Of a DNA stretch of 37,121 bases, positions 24,961 to 34,083 are shown piece by piece. Under the pieces are notes generated by a model. The model was not told where the DNA came from, did no database searches, and worked only from the letters and a program-made list of their open reading frames with translations. Numbering within the stretch: the first letter of the stretch is position 1; each line of letters opens with the position of its first letter. The position numbers and the translations under genes were made by a program. The stretch covers positions 1 to 37,121 of the forward strand of contig JADLCV010000001.1 in NCBI GenBank assembly GCA_020846995.1, written 5' to 3'. The stretch is from Paracoccaceae bacterium. GTDB lineage: Bacteria > Pseudomonadota > Alphaproteobacteria > Rhodobacterales > Rhodobacteraceae.

Positions 24961-25971
24961 TCAGGGCTGCGGGCCTTCCCAGGTCTCGGGCAGGGCGGCG
25001 GCGGGGCGCAGGTCGTTCATCTCGGCCGCGCGCAGGCAGCGGGCGGCGTGGCGGGCCGACAGCGCCTGCATGACCGGCCGCTCGCGATGGCAGCGCTCGA
25101 TGGCGAAGGGGCAGCGCGGCGCAAAGCGGCAGCCGGCGGGCGGGGCGAGCGGATCGGGCGGGCGACCGGGGATCGAGACCGGCTGGCGGCGCTGCCCGAG
25201 ACGCGAGAGCGCGTTGTAGAGCCCGAGCGTGTAGGGATGGCAGGAGGCGGTCGCGATCGCGGCCACCGGCCCCTCCTCGACCACGAGCCCGCCATACATG
25301 ACCGCGATGCGGTCGCAGTTCTCGATCACCAGCGCGAGGTCGTGCGTCACCAGCACCATGGCAAAGCCGAGTTCGCCGCGCAGGGCGCCGATGCGACGGA
25401 AGATCTGGTCCTGGACGATGACGTCCAGCGCGGTCGTGGGCTCGTCGGCCAGAAGGAGCGGCGGGCGCAGCGCGAGCGCCATGGCGATCAGCACCCGCTG
25501 CCGCATGCCGCCCGAGAACTGGTGGGGATAGTCGCGCGCGCGGCCGGGATCGACGCCGACCAGCGCCAGAAGCTCGCGCGTGCGGGCCTCGACCTCGGCC
25601 CGGGTGCGGCTCTCGTGGGTCGTGATCGCCTCGGCGATCTGGGCGTCCACGCGCTTGACCGGGTTCAGCGCGTTGAGGGCGCTCTGCGCGATCATGGCGA
25701 CGCCCTTCCAGCGGATGCGCCGCCAGGCCTCGGGGCCGGCAGCGACGAGATCGCGCCCCTCGAAGCGGATCGCGCCCGCGGTGATCGCCGCGTTGGGCGG
25801 CATCACACCCATGACCGCCTTCAGGAGCGTGCTTTTCCCGCAGCCCGATTCGCCGACGATGCCGATCGCCTCGCCCCGCTCGACCCGCAGGCTCACCTCC
25901 GACAGCGCCTCGGCCGGGCCGCGGTCGGTGCGGTAGCGGAGGTCGAGCCCCTCGATGTCGAGGATCGCCAT
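24961..25971 (-). CDS. Peptide ABC importer ATPase, DppD/OppD type
   Basis: A 336-residue ATPase: Walker [11 protein letters not shown]-loop [12 protein letters not shown], signature [15 protein letters not shown], Walker [13 protein letters not shown], switch VLVTHD. The C-terminal oligopeptide/dipeptide extension has the cysteine motif [11 protein letters not shown]. With DppF it powers DppB/DppC. The start is three bases after the dppC stop. The last ~20 residues ([19 protein letters not shown]) are a short non-conserved tail. Confidence 0.92.
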   Translation of the reverse strand: MAILDIEGLDLRYRTDRGPAEALSEVSLRVERGEAIGIVGESGCGKSTLLKAVMGVMPPNAAITAGAIRFEGRDLVAAGPEAWRRIRWKGVAMIAQSALNALNPVKRVDAQIAEAITTHESRTRAEVEARTRELLALVGVDPGRARDYPHQFSGGMRQRVLIAMALALRPPLLLADEPTTALDVIVQDQIFRRIGALRGELGFAMVLVTHDLALVIENCDRIAVMYGGLVVEEGPVAAIATASCHPYTLGLYNALSRLGQRRQPVSIPGRPPDPLAPPAGCRFAPRCPFAIERCHRERPVMQALSARHAARCLRAAEMNDLRPAAALPETWEGPQP

Positions 25972-25974
25972 GGC

Positions 25975-26835
25975 TCAGATCCCCCGGAGGCGCGGGTTCA
26001 GCACCTCCTCGTAGGCGCGTCCGACGAAATAGACCGCCGAGACGAGCACCATGATCGCGATGCCGGGCGGCACCACCCACCAGGGCGCGCGATACATGGT
26101 CTGCGAGGCGTAGGCGTCGTAGAGGATCGAGCCCCAGGTGATCGAATTGGGATCGCCGAAGCCGAGAAAGCCGATGCTCGCCTCGGTGATGATGGCCCAG
26201 GCGAGCGCGAAGGCGGCGTTGACGAGCGCGAGCGGCAGGACGTTGGGCGCGATCTCGCGGTAGACGATGGCGAGGTCGCTCGCCCCGGTGATGCGCGCGG
26301 CGGCGACGAAGGGCATCTCGCGCAGCGAGAGGACCTGGGCCCGGATCACGCGCGCCGTCGAGCGCCACATCACCAGCGTCATGGCGACGACGATGGTCGT
26401 CAGGCTGCGCCCGGTCAGCGACAGGACGATGATGATGAAGGGCAGGAAGGGCAGGCCGAGGAACATGTCGGTGATCCGCATCAGGACGTCGTCGGTGCGG
26501 CCCCCGAAATAGCCGGCGACGAGCCCGATGTTCATGCCGATGGCGACGGTCCCGAACGCCGTCAGCCCGCCGACGAGAAGCGCCGGGCGGGCGCCGTGCA
26601 GCATCTGGCTCGCGATGTCGCGCCCCATCAGCGTGGTGCCGAGCCAGTGGTCCCACGAGGGCCCCGCCAGCCGCAGGAGCTTGTGGTCGGGGCCGTAGTT
26701 GCGCAGCATCGGATCGTGTGGCGCGACCAGCGGCCCGAGGATCGCGGCGACGAGGAAGAGGGCGAGGAGGACGAGGCTGAAGCGCCCCGTCGGCGCCTTC
26801 CAGACCGCCCCAAGGAAGGAAAGCAGGAACGCCAT
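25975..26835 (-). CDS. Peptide ABC importer permease, DppC type
   Basis: A 286-residue inner-membrane permease. It has an N-terminal cytoplasmic stretch, the first membrane segment with the following LVAPHDPMLRNYGPDHKL loop typical of DppC/OppC, LGTTLMGRDIASQMLHGAR, and the EAA loop VAAARITGASDLAIVYREI. The end, YEEVLNPRLRGI, matches the usual C-terminus of the family. It lies 12 bp after dppB and is the inner-membrane partner of DppB. Confidence 0.92.
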   Translation of the reverse strand: MAFLLSFLGAVWKAPTGRFSLVLLALFLVAAILGPLVAPHDPMLRNYGPDHKLLRLAGPSWDHWLGTTLMGRDIASQMLHGARPALLVGGLTAFGTVAIGMNIGLVAGYFGGRTDDVLMRITDMFLGLPFLPFIIIVLSLTGRSLTTIVVAMTLVMWRSTARVIRAQVLSLREMPFVAAARITGASDLAIVYREIAPNVLPLALVNAAFALAWAIITEASIGFLGFGDPNSITWGSILYDAYASQTMYRAPWWVVPPGIAIMVLVSAVYFVGRAYEEVLNPRLRGI

Positions 26836-26847
26836 CGCGGCCCCCTC

Positions 26848-27819
26848 TCAGCGGTAGGTGATGCGGGGATCGAGCAGACCGTAGAGCAGGTCCGCGACGA
26901 ATGTGCCAAGGATGGTCAGGACGGCGATGAGCAGGAACGCGCCCTGCACGACCGGATAGTCCGACCCCGAGATCGCCTCGATCATCAGGAGGCCGAGCCC
27001 GGGCCAGCTGAAGACCGTCTCGATCACGACCGAGCCCGCGACCGCCCAGCCGAGGATCATCGGCAGGGTCGTCGCCAGCGGCAGGAGCGAGTTTCGCATG
27101 GCATGGCCGTAAAGGACGCGGCGTTCCGTCAGCCCCTTCATGCGCGCGAGCTCGACATAGTCCTCGCCGATCGTCGAAAGCATCGTCGAGCGCATCAGGA
27201 GCAGGGGAAAGCACAGCTGGTAGAGGGTGTTGACAAGGAATGGCAGGGCCAGGTGGTGGAGGAAGTCGGCGGTCAGGTACATCCGCCAGCTGGGGCCGGG
27301 AAAGCGCCCCGGGGTGACGATGTGCCCGGTCGGGAACCAGCCGAGCAGGATCGAGAAGACGAGGATCGCGAGCATCGACAGCCAGAAGAGCGGCGCCGAC
27401 TGCATGGCGGTGGCAAAGAGCACCACGCTCGCCTCGGCCTTGCCGCCCCGGTGCCAGGCGATCAGGGCCCCGCCGAAGGCGCCGATGGCGTAGGCCGCGA
27501 TCATCGACGGCAGGATCAGGAGGAGGGTGTTGACCAGCCGAAGCTCGATCATCTCCCAGGCCGGGGCCGAGGTGCGGAAGGAGAGGCCGAAGTCGAGCAC
27601 GGTGAGGTTTCTAAGATAGGCGAGGTATTGCGTGAGAAGCGGCTGGTCGAGGCCGAAGCGCCGCCGCATCGCCTCGCGCGCGCCCTCGTCGAGCGCCGGG
27701 CTGATGACGGTCGCCGTGGGGTCGCCGGGCAGCAGGCGGAACATGAAGAACATGAGCGTGATCATGGCGAAGAGCGTGATCGCCATGTAGGCCAGCCGGC
27801 GCAGGACGTAGGCGGTCAT
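26848..27819 (-). CDS. Peptide ABC importer permease, DppB type
   Basis: A 323-residue permease starting [20 protein letters not shown], a typical DppB N-terminus. It has FRLLPGDPT after the first membrane helix, RRRFGLDQPLLTQYLAYL, and the EAA loop YVELARMKGLTERRVLYGHAMRNSLLP. It ends DLLYGLLDPRITYR. The ATG at 27819 overlaps the dppF stop as ATGA, so translation is coupled. The longer open frame to the right runs antisense-like through dppF and is rejected. Confidence 0.92.
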   Translation of the reverse strand: MTAYVLRRLAYMAITLFAMITLMFFMFRLLPGDPTATVISPALDEGAREAMRRRFGLDQPLLTQYLAYLRNLTVLDFGLSFRTSAPAWEMIELRLVNTLLLILPSMIAAYAIGAFGGALIAWHRGGKAEASVVLFATAMQSAPLFWLSMLAILVFSILLGWFPTGHIVTPGRFPGPSWRMYLTADFLHHLALPFLVNTLYQLCFPLLLMRSTMLSTIGEDYVELARMKGLTERRVLYGHAMRNSLLPLATTLPMILGWAVAGSVVIETVFSWPGLGLLMIEAISGSDYPVVQGAFLLIAVLTILGTFVADLLYGLLDPRITYR

Positions 27820-28805
27820 GCGGCGCCCCCCGGCCGCGGGTGGTGGCAGGCGGCCTGCCAGGGAAGGGTGCCGGTCATCGCCGGGTCGGCCTTCAGGCAG
27901 ACGTCGGTGGCCCGCGGGCAGCGGGGCGCGAAGCGGCAGCCGGGCGGGATGTCGGCGGCATCCGGGATCGCGCCGCGAATGGCGGGCGCCGGCCGCCGCG
28001 CGCCCGGCGTGGCGATGGGAATGGCCGAGACGAGGGCCGCCGTGTAGGGGTGGCGCGGGGCCGCGAGCACCTCGCCCACCGGGCCGATCTCGACGATGCG
28101 GCCGAGATACATGATGGCAATGCGGTCGCAGATCGCCGCGACCGTCGCCAGATCGTGGGTGATATAGAGAAGCGAGATCGACCGCTCCGCCACCAGCCGC
28201 TTGAGCAGCCGGATGATGCCCCACTTGATCGAGACGTCGAGCATCGAGATCGGCTCGTCGGCGACCAGCACGGCCGGATCGAGGACGATCGCGCGGGCGA
28301 TGCATACGCGCTGGCGCTGGCCGCCCGAGATCTGGTGGGGGTGGCGTCCGAGATAGTGCCCGGCCGGTGTCAGTCCGGCCTGTTCCAGCGCCGCCCGCAC
28401 GCGCGCGTCAAGGTCGGGCCCGCGCGCGTGGCCCTGGTAGACCTGCGGACGGGCGACGATCTCGGCGATCGTCAGGTAGGGATTGAGCGAGCCGTAGGGA
28501 TCCTGGAAGACCATCTGGACGCCCCGGTGATAGGCCCGCCGGTCGCGGCGGCGGAGCGCGGCCGCGTCCTCGCCGCCCATGCGGATGCTTCCCGCGCTCG
28601 GCTCCTCGAGCCCCACGAGGAGGCGCCCGGTGGTGGACTTGCCGCAGCCGGATTCGCCCACGAGCCCGAGGACCTCGCCGGCCGCGAGATCGAAGCTGAC
28701 GCCGTCGACCGCCCGCAGGCTTCGCGGCCGCTCGCCCCACAGCCGGGCCGCGAGCCCGGCGCCGAGCGCGTAGTGGCGCGCGAGCCCGCGCACCTCGACC
28801 CTCAT
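27816..28805 (-). CDS. Peptide ABC importer ATPase, DppF/OppF type
   Basis: A 329-residue ATPase: Walker [14 protein letters not shown]-loop [12 protein letters not shown], signature [14 protein letters not shown], Walker [13 protein letters not shown], switch LYITHD. The C-terminal extension again carries [11 protein letters not shown]. The ATG at 28805 ([15 protein letters not shown]) is chosen because homology starts there and GGAAGGG lies upstream. First gene of the operon F-B-C-D-GGCT; the promoter region holds the LysR-type box at 28946. Confidence 0.92.
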   Translation of the reverse strand: MRVEVRGLARHYALGAGLAARLWGERPRSLRAVDGVSFDLAAGEVLGLVGESGCGKSTTGRLLVGLEEPSAGSIRMGGEDAAALRRRDRRAYHRGVQMVFQDPYGSLNPYLTIAEIVARPQVYQGHARGPDLDARVRAALEQAGLTPAGHYLGRHPHQISGGQRQRVCIARAIVLDPAVLVADEPISMLDVSIKWGIIRLLKRLVAERSISLLYITHDLATVAAICDRIAIMYLGRIVEIGPVGEVLAAPRHPYTAALVSAIPIATPGARRPAPAIRGAIPDAADIPPGCRFAPRCPRATDVCLKADPAMTGTLPWQAACHHPRPGGAA

Positions 28806-28945
28806 CGCCGGGGCCCTTCCGCCCTTGGCTCGCCGTTCCGTCCCATCCCCGGCCGCACGCAACCCGCCATCACGGGCCCCTCGCCCCGCGGCCGGCAGAC
28901 TGCACCGGGGTCGCGCGATTGCATAGTGACGAGTGTCGCGGTAGT

Positions 28946-28962
28946 CATTCCAGAATGGAATG
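28946..28962. promoter_or_regulatory. LysR-type box between dppF and its divergent regulator
   Basis: CATTCC-AGAAT-GGAATG, a perfect 6-bp inverted repeat with T-N11-A inside. It overlaps one possible start codon of the divergent lysR gene (ATG 28955), which argues for the next ATG at 28967. Placed about 140 bp before dppF. Confidence 0.65.
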
Positions 28963-28966
28963 GTGG

Positions 28967-29896
28967 ATGCGGGGGGCCGCCTTGCGCCGCACGCTGCCGT
29001 CGACCCGCGACCTCAGCTGCTTCGAGGCGGTCGTCCGCAACGGCTCGGTCACGCTCGCCGCCTCGGAACTGAACATGACCCAGAGCGCGGTCAGCCGGCG
29101 GCTGGCCTATCTCGAGGACCTGCTGGGCCAGCGTCTCTTCCTGCGCGAGCGCCAGCGCATCATGCCCACGCCGGCCGCCCGCACCTATGCCGAAAGCCTG
29201 CGCGGCCTCCTCGACGAGATCGAGGTCGCGACCGCCCGCATGCTGGCCGAGGGGCGGCAGGGCGGCGTCCTGACGCTCGGCTGCGTGCCCACCTTCGGCT
29301 CGCGCTGGCTCGTGCCGCGGCTGAGCCGCTTCCTCGCCGCCAACCCCGCCATCGACATCAACCTCGTCTCCAAGATCCGCCGCTTCGACTTCGCGAGCGA
29401 GAACATCCAGGCCGCCATCTATTTCGGCCCCGCCGCCTGGCCCAACTGCATCATGCACTTCCTGATGGGGGAAAGCGTGGTGCCGGTGGCGGCGCCGGCG
29501 CGGCTCACCGGCAGCCCGCTCCCCGACCTCCTGCGCGAGGGGCTCCTGATCCAGCACACGACCCGTCCCTTCCTGTGGCGGGAATGGCTGGGCCACGCGG
29601 GGATCGACCACGCCGACGGCGAGGCGGGGCCGAAATTCGAGTTCTACTCGCTCGTGATCGAGGCGGCGGCGGCGGGAATGGGCTTCGCCCTCCTCCCCGA
29701 GTTCCTCGTGCGGCGGGAACTCGACGCGGGCATCCTGGTCAAGATCAGCGACATCGCCATGCCCTGCAGCGACGGCTACTATTACGTCTACCCCGACCGC
29801 TACCGCGAGAGCCACAACGTCCAGCTATTCGGCAACTGGCTCTTCGACGAGATCAAGGCCGGCGCCCGGGAGGCGCATCCGGGCGATCCCGCCTGA
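28967..29896 (+). CDS. LysR-type regulator of the peptide importer
   Basis: A 309-residue LysR protein. HTH: LPSTRDLSCFEAVVRNGSVTLAASELNMTQSAV with the following RRLAYLEDLLGQRLF recognition wing, then a periplasmic-binding-like effector domain (GVLTLGCVPTFGSRWLVPRL onward). Three starts are possible (TTG 28919, ATG 28955, ATG 28967). The last is preferred because the first two lie in or before the operator palindrome. Divergent from dppF, with matching palindromes in front of both dppF and the separately placed binding-protein gene, it probably activates both. Confidence 0.88.
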   Translation: MRGAALRRTLPSTRDLSCFEAVVRNGSVTLAASELNMTQSAVSRRLAYLEDLLGQRLFLRERQRIMPTPAARTYAESLRGLLDEIEVATARMLAEGRQGGVLTLGCVPTFGSRWLVPRLSRFLAANPAIDINLVSKIRRFDFASENIQAAIYFGPAAWPNCIMHFLMGESVVPVAAPARLTGSPLPDLLREGLLIQHTTRPFLWREWLGHAGIDHADGEAGPKFEFYSLVIEAAAAGMGFALLPEFLVRRELDAGILVKISDIAMPCSDGYYYVYPDRYRESHNVQLFGNWLFDEIKAGAREAHPGDPA

Positions 29897-30361
29897 GGTC
29901 CCCTCCCCTGCCCGACCCCGCGCCGACCCGGCGGCCGGCGACCCTCGCCCGTGCGCGTCGATCGGGAGTCGGCCCCTTGGGGGCGGAGCGCGGGAAGGGG
30001 GAATTGCCGCGGCGGACGTCGCCGGGGCCTGCCGGGACCGCCCGCGTCATCGCCCCCCCCGCGTCCTTCCGGCCCGAGCCTCCTGCGCCCGGCCTGCCCG
30101 CGGTTTCGCCTCTCGCGCCGGAGCAGGGTTGCGGACGGCCCGACGACGCCGGATGCGCCATCACCGGCGGGAGGCCATGGAGCCGGAAGGGCGGGACGCA
30201 AGGGGGGACAAGGGGAGTTGACGAGCGCAGTCGGAAATGCGAAGCCTGTATTCAGCTAGCGGGAACTCCGAGTCGGCGCAGTTGGCCGGCCTGTTCAGAC
30301 TAGCTGTTGTTCCGAAGTCATTTCTCGCGGGTTGCTTCGGAACCATTGGAGGAGGCCAAGC
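29897..30361. other. Intergenic region upstream of the PQQ dehydrogenase
   Basis: About 465 bp with no supported gene. The GC content drops in the last 120 bp (30240-30340), as expected for a promoter. CAGCTAG (30253-30259) and CTAGCTG (30300-30306) form an inverted repeat spaced by 40 bp, possibly a regulator site. I could not identify a convincing sigma-70 promoter. Confidence 0.35.
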
Positions 30362-32116
30362 ATGAGCCGTATACAGAAGGTGTCCCTGCTGGCCGTGATC
30401 GCTGCATCGTCGGTGTCCTTGCTGGCGGTGCAGGCGGCCATGGCGCAGGACAGCCCGATCGACAAGGTCTCGACGGTCACCGACGACATGCTGCTCAATC
30501 CGCCGGACGGCGACTGGCTGATGTGGCGGCGCACCTATGACGGCTGGGGCTACAGCCCGCTCGACCAGATCAACAAGGGCAATGTCGGCCAGCTCCAGCT
30601 GGCCTGGTCCTGGGCGATGACGCCCGGGGGACGGACGCAGGAGACGCCGCTCGTCCACGACGGCATCATCTACATCCAGAACTCGACCCACCTGATCCAG
30701 GCCCTCGACGGGGCGACGGGCGACCTGATCTGGGAATACCAGTACAGCCTGCCCGACGGGGTGCCGCCGAACGGCGAACGCTCCAAGGCGATCTACGGCG
30801 ACACGCTGATCGTCGCGACCCGCGATGCCCACATCATCGCGCTCGACACCAAGACCGGCAAGCTCGTGTGGGACCAGCAGGTCGCCGACGTCAAGAAGGG
30901 CTGGGGCTATTCGAGCGGCCCGATCGTCGCCAACGGCGTCATCATCCAGGGCATGACGAGTTGCGGCAACGCCCAGCCCGGCGGCTGCTTCTATACCGGG
31001 CATGATGCCAAGACCGGCGCCGAGCTGTGGCGCCTATACACGATCGCCCGCGGGGACACGCCCGAAGGCAACAGCTGGAACGGCATTCCGCTGGAAAGCC
31101 GGCACGGCGGCTCGGCCTGGATCACCGGCTCCTACGACCCCGACCAGAATCTTGTCTTCGCCGGGGTGGGCCAGCCCTATCCCTGGCCTGCGGTCCTGAA
31201 CGGCCTGCTTCCCAAGAGCGCGGATCCCAATGTCACCAACGACGCGCTCTACACCAACTCGACCCTCGCCATCGATCCCACCACCGGCGATCTGAAATGG
31301 TATCATCAATACCTCGCGACCGACACGCTCGACCTCGACTACGTCTACGAGCGCCTGCTCATCGACCTGCCGGTCGATGGCCAGGACACCAGGACGGTGG
31401 TGACGACGGGCAAGCTCGGCATCATCGAGGCGGTTGACCGCACCAGCGGCGAATGGCTCTGGGCCAAGGAGACGGTGCCGCAGAACGTGGTGGCCTCGAT
31501 CGACCCCGAGACCGGGGTGAAGACGATCAACCCGGAAGTGATCCCGGAAATCGGCAAGTCCACCTTCAACTGCCCGGCCGACCCCGGCGGGCGGGCCTGG
31601 CAGGCCACCGCCTACAGCCCGCGGACGCAGGCGCTCTACCTCCCGACGGTCGAGTTCTGCTCGAACACGACCGTTCAGCCCCTCGATCCGGGGACGATCT
31701 ACACCGGCGGCGGCCGGGCGACCTTTGCCCGCGTCCCGGTTCCCGACAGCGACGGCAACATCGGCCAGGTTCGCGCCGTCAGGCTCACCGACCTGTCGGA
31801 CATGTGGATGTATCGGCAGCATGCGCCGGTGACCAGCTCGACCCTGCCGACTGCGGGCGGGGTGGTGTTCGTGGGAACCCTTGACCGCCATTTCCTCGCC
31901 CTCGACGACGAGACCGGCGCCGTCCTGTGGACGAGCCCGCGGCTGACCAACTCGCTCGAGTCGTTCCCGGTCACCTACACTGCGAACGGCAAGCAGTATG
32001 TCGCGGTCGTCGCCAACTGGGCCTCGGGGCTCGGGCGCCTCGCCTCGCTGACCCCGGACGTCAAGCTTCCGCCGAACAACCCGGCGGCCCTCTACGTCTT
32101 CGCGCTGCCCGATTGA
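30362..32116 (+). CDS. PQQ-dependent alcohol dehydrogenase (quinoprotein), probable lanthanide type
   Basis: A 584-residue periplasmic quinoprotein of the methanol/ethanol dehydrogenase family with a Sec signal (cleavage near AAMAQ) and repeated beta-propeller tryptophan-docking motifs (DGATGDLIWEY, DTKTGKLVWDQ, DPTTGDLKWYH, DRTSGEWLWAK). The active-site block reads DTLDLDYVYE. Asp324 is the catalytic base, and Asp326 two residues on is the extra aspartate typical of lanthanide-dependent enzymes (XoxF, PedH). Two other metal positions look changed: GVGQPYPW has Gln where Asn is usual, and the SxAE region reads TSCGNAQPGGC. It oxidises an alcohol or aldehyde and passes electrons to a cytochrome c. 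GGAGGAGG lies seven bases before the ATG. Confidence 0.9.
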   Translation: MSRIQKVSLLAVIAASSVSLLAVQAAMAQDSPIDKVSTVTDDMLLNPPDGDWLMWRRTYDGWGYSPLDQINKGNVGQLQLAWSWAMTPGGRTQETPLVHDGIIYIQNSTHLIQALDGATGDLIWEYQYSLPDGVPPNGERSKAIYGDTLIVATRDAHIIALDTKTGKLVWDQQVADVKKGWGYSSGPIVANGVIIQGMTSCGNAQPGGCFYTGHDAKTGAELWRLYTIARGDTPEGNSWNGIPLESRHGGSAWITGSYDPDQNLVFAGVGQPYPWPAVLNGLLPKSADPNVTNDALYTNSTLAIDPTTGDLKWYHQYLATDTLDLDYVYERLLIDLPVDGQDTRTVVTTGKLGIIEAVDRTSGEWLWAKETVPQNVVASIDPETGVKTINPEVIPEIGKSTFNCPADPGGRAWQATAYSPRTQALYLPTVEFCSNTTVQPLDPGTIYTGGGRATFARVPVPDSDGNIGQVRAVRLTDLSDMWMYRQHAPVTSSTLPTAGGVVFVGTLDRHFLALDDETGAVLWTSPRLTNSLESFPVTYTANGKQYVAVVANWASGLGRLASLTPDVKLPPNNPAALYVFALPD

Positions 32117-32221
32117 GCGGCTGAGGACACCCCGCTACCCTGCCCGGGCGGGCCGGAGACCTCCGGTCCGCCCGATTTCCTTGGCCCCGTGCCCCGGCCG
32201 GTGTCTCCGGGAGGTCCGACC

Positions 32222-33088
32222 GTGCCCCGTTCGCCTGCGCCTTCACGCCTCTCCGGTCTTGCGGCGGCATGGCTGCTGGCCGTCCCGATGGCCGCGGCCG
32301 GGCTCGGGCCGGCCGCGGCGCAGGAGCCGGAATTCTACGATGTGCCCTATGCCTACGAGCAGTGGATCTACGGCCGGCGGCTTGATGAATCGCAACTTCG
32401 CTATTGCGTCGACCGCCGCGATCCCGACTGGGAGGTGGCCGGCGCCATCGCCGACGCCATCGCCCAGGCCCTGCTTCTCGAGCCGCAGCGCCATGTCGTC
32501 GAGACCGAGATCGTCGTCGAGGACATCACCCGCGTCTATGGCGTCATGCTCGAGCATTGCGACGTCCACATGGGCTTCAAGCTGATCCCCGAAGGCTATG
32601 GCGACTGGGCGGCGCTGACCCGCGCCTATTACGAGACGGGCTATGTCTTCGTCACCACCAACCCGGACCTCAAGTCCCTCGCCGACCTCGCGCCGGGGCG
32701 CCCGATCGGGGCCACCGGCGGAACCTCGGCCCATATCCGGCTGATGGCCTATCTTCTCGCGCAAAGCCCGGACCGGCGCTGGCCGGTCTATCCCATGGGC
32801 ACCAACGACCTCGCCCTCGACTCGCTCCTGCGGGGCACGGTCGCTGTCGCGCTCGTCTGGGCCCCGAGCCTGTGGGCGCGCCAGCGCGCGGACCCGGCCC
32901 TCGCCGCCCTGCGGGAGATCGACCCCCGACCGCTTCCGCCGACGCGGATGGGGGTCGGGGCGCTGATCCTTGCCAATGAAACCTTCCTGCGCGCGGCCAT
33001 TGACGAGGCGATCGGCGCGCTGGCGGCGGACGGCACCATCGCGGGCATTCTCGACGGCTACCACTTCCCGGCGAAGGCCGCGCCCTGA
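32222..33088 (+). CDS. Quinoprotein-associated periplasmic binding protein (family 3-like)
   Basis: A 288-residue secreted protein (hydrophobic LAAAWLLAVPMAAAGLG, cleavage near AAAQE) of the family-3 solute-binding fold, resembling the XoxJ/MxaJ and PQQ-associated binding proteins. Near residue 33 it reads EFYDVPYAYEQWIYGRRLDE rather than the family's usual LRVCADPNN start; later DWEVAGAIADAIAQAL and the CDVHMGFKLIPEG region are family-like. A GTG start at 32222 is chosen because GGGAGGT lies six bases upstream; a GTG at 32189 has no such site. Stop and next start overlap as TGATG. Likely role: delivery of metal or maturation factor to the dehydrogenase, or ligand capture for the ABC system. 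Confidence 0.78.
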   Translation: MPRSPAPSRLSGLAAAWLLAVPMAAAGLGPAAAQEPEFYDVPYAYEQWIYGRRLDESQLRYCVDRRDPDWEVAGAIADAIAQALLLEPQRHVVETEIVVEDITRVYGVMLEHCDVHMGFKLIPEGYGDWAALTRAYYETGYVFVTTNPDLKSLADLAPGRPIGATGGTSAHIRLMAYLLAQSPDRRWPVYPMGTNDLALDSLLRGTVAVALVWAPSLWARQRADPALAALREIDPRPLPPTRMGVGALILANETFLRAAIDEAIGALAADGTIAGILDGYHFPAKAAP

Positions 33089-34083
33089 TGGCCGAAGGGA
33101 CCGCACCCGCGCCCCCGATCCGCGTCGATGCCATCTCCCGCCGCTTCGGCCGCACCCTGGCGCTCGACGGGGTCAGCTTCGAGGTCCGCGACCGGGAATT
33201 CTTCGCGCTCCTCGGTCCGAACGGCGCCGGCAAGACGACGCTCCTGCACATCCTCTGCACGGTCCTGCGCCCCGACAGCGGCCAGGCGCTGATCCGCGGC
33301 CTTGACGTGGTCCGCCAGCCGCTCGCGGCGCGCCGCCTCCTTGGCATCGTCTTCCAGGAGGCGAGCCTCGACGACCGGCTGACGGTGCGCGAGAACCTCG
33401 ACCTCCACGGGCTCGTCTTCGGCGTGCCGGGGGCGCTGCGGCGCCGGCGCATCGACGAGATGCTGGCGCTGGTGGAACTGACCGCATGGGCCGACCGGAC
33501 GACGCGGACGCTGTCCTCGGGCATGAAGCGCAGGCTCGAGATCGCCCGCGCCCTCATCCACGATTCCGAGATCCTGCTCCTTGACGAACCGACGGCCGGG
33601 CTCGACGCCCAGAGCCGCGAGCGCATCTGGTCCTACATCCGCCGCCTGCGCGGGGAACGCCACATCACCGTCCTCGTCACCACCCATTACATCGAGGAAG
33701 TCGAGGGCTGCGACCGCGTGTGCATCGTCGATCGGGGCCGGGTCCTCGCGCTCGATGCACCCGAGACCCTGAAGCGCACCCATGGCGGGCAGATGCTGCG
33801 GATCGTTCCCCGCGGCGACGACGATCGCCGCGCGATCCTCGGCCGCTTTGCCGACCGCCTGAAGGGAGAGGCCGGCGACGCCATCCTGCTGGCCTCGGAC
33901 GATGCCTTCGTCGAGGCGTTCCTTGCCGACTGCGGCCGTCGCATCCGCTCCATGACGGTCGAGATCCCGAGCCTCGAGACGGTATTCCTGACCCTGACCG
34001 GGCGGGCCCTGCGCGACCAGTCGGCCGGCGAAAGCGAACGCACCCGCGCCTTCGGCCGGCGCGGAGGAGAACACACCCGATGA
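33088..34083 (+). CDS. ABC-2 transporter ATPase, PQQ-alcohol-catabolism type (PedA/PedC set)
   Basis: A 331-residue ATPase: Walker A GPNGAGKTT, Q-loop VFQEASLDDRLTVREN, signature LSSGMKRRLEIARALI, Walker B LLLDEPTAGLD, switch VTTHYIEEVE. The C-terminal ~90 residues after the nucleotide-binding domain end in the usual PSLETVFLTLTGR. It pairs with the ABC-2 permease that follows (ATGA overlap). In Pseudomonas the analogous ped ABC genes next to PQQ alcohol dehydrogenases are implicated in lanthanide-dependent growth and alcohol tolerance, so a related role is plausible here. Confidence 0.88.
   Translation: MAEGTAPAPPIRVDAISRRFGRTLALDGVSFEVRDREFFALLGPNGAGKTTLLHILCTVLRPDSGQALIRGLDVVRQPLAARRLLGIVFQEASLDDRLTVRENLDLHGLVFGVPGALRRRRIDEMLALVELTAWADRTTRTLSSGMKRRLEIARALIHDSEILLLDEPTAGLDAQSRERIWSYIRRLRGERHITVLVTTHYIEEVEGCDRVCIVDRGRVLALDAPETLKRTHGGQMLRIVPRGDDDRRAILGRFADRLKGEAGDAILLASDDAFVEAFLADCGRRIRSMTVEIPSLETVFLTLTGRALRDQSAGESERTRAFGRRGGEHTR

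Noticed and set aside
24932..27214. The long N-terminal part of a 913-codon frame on the minus strand
   Set aside because: Only its last 152 codons are the real cyclotransferase-like gene. The rest is an out-of-frame reading of the dpp genes.
25048..28047. A 999-codon open frame on the plus strand, rich in Asp, His, Arg and Glu
   Set aside because: Antisense to dppD, dppC, dppB and part of dppF. The charged low-complexity look is what the complement of hydrophobic permease codons gives.
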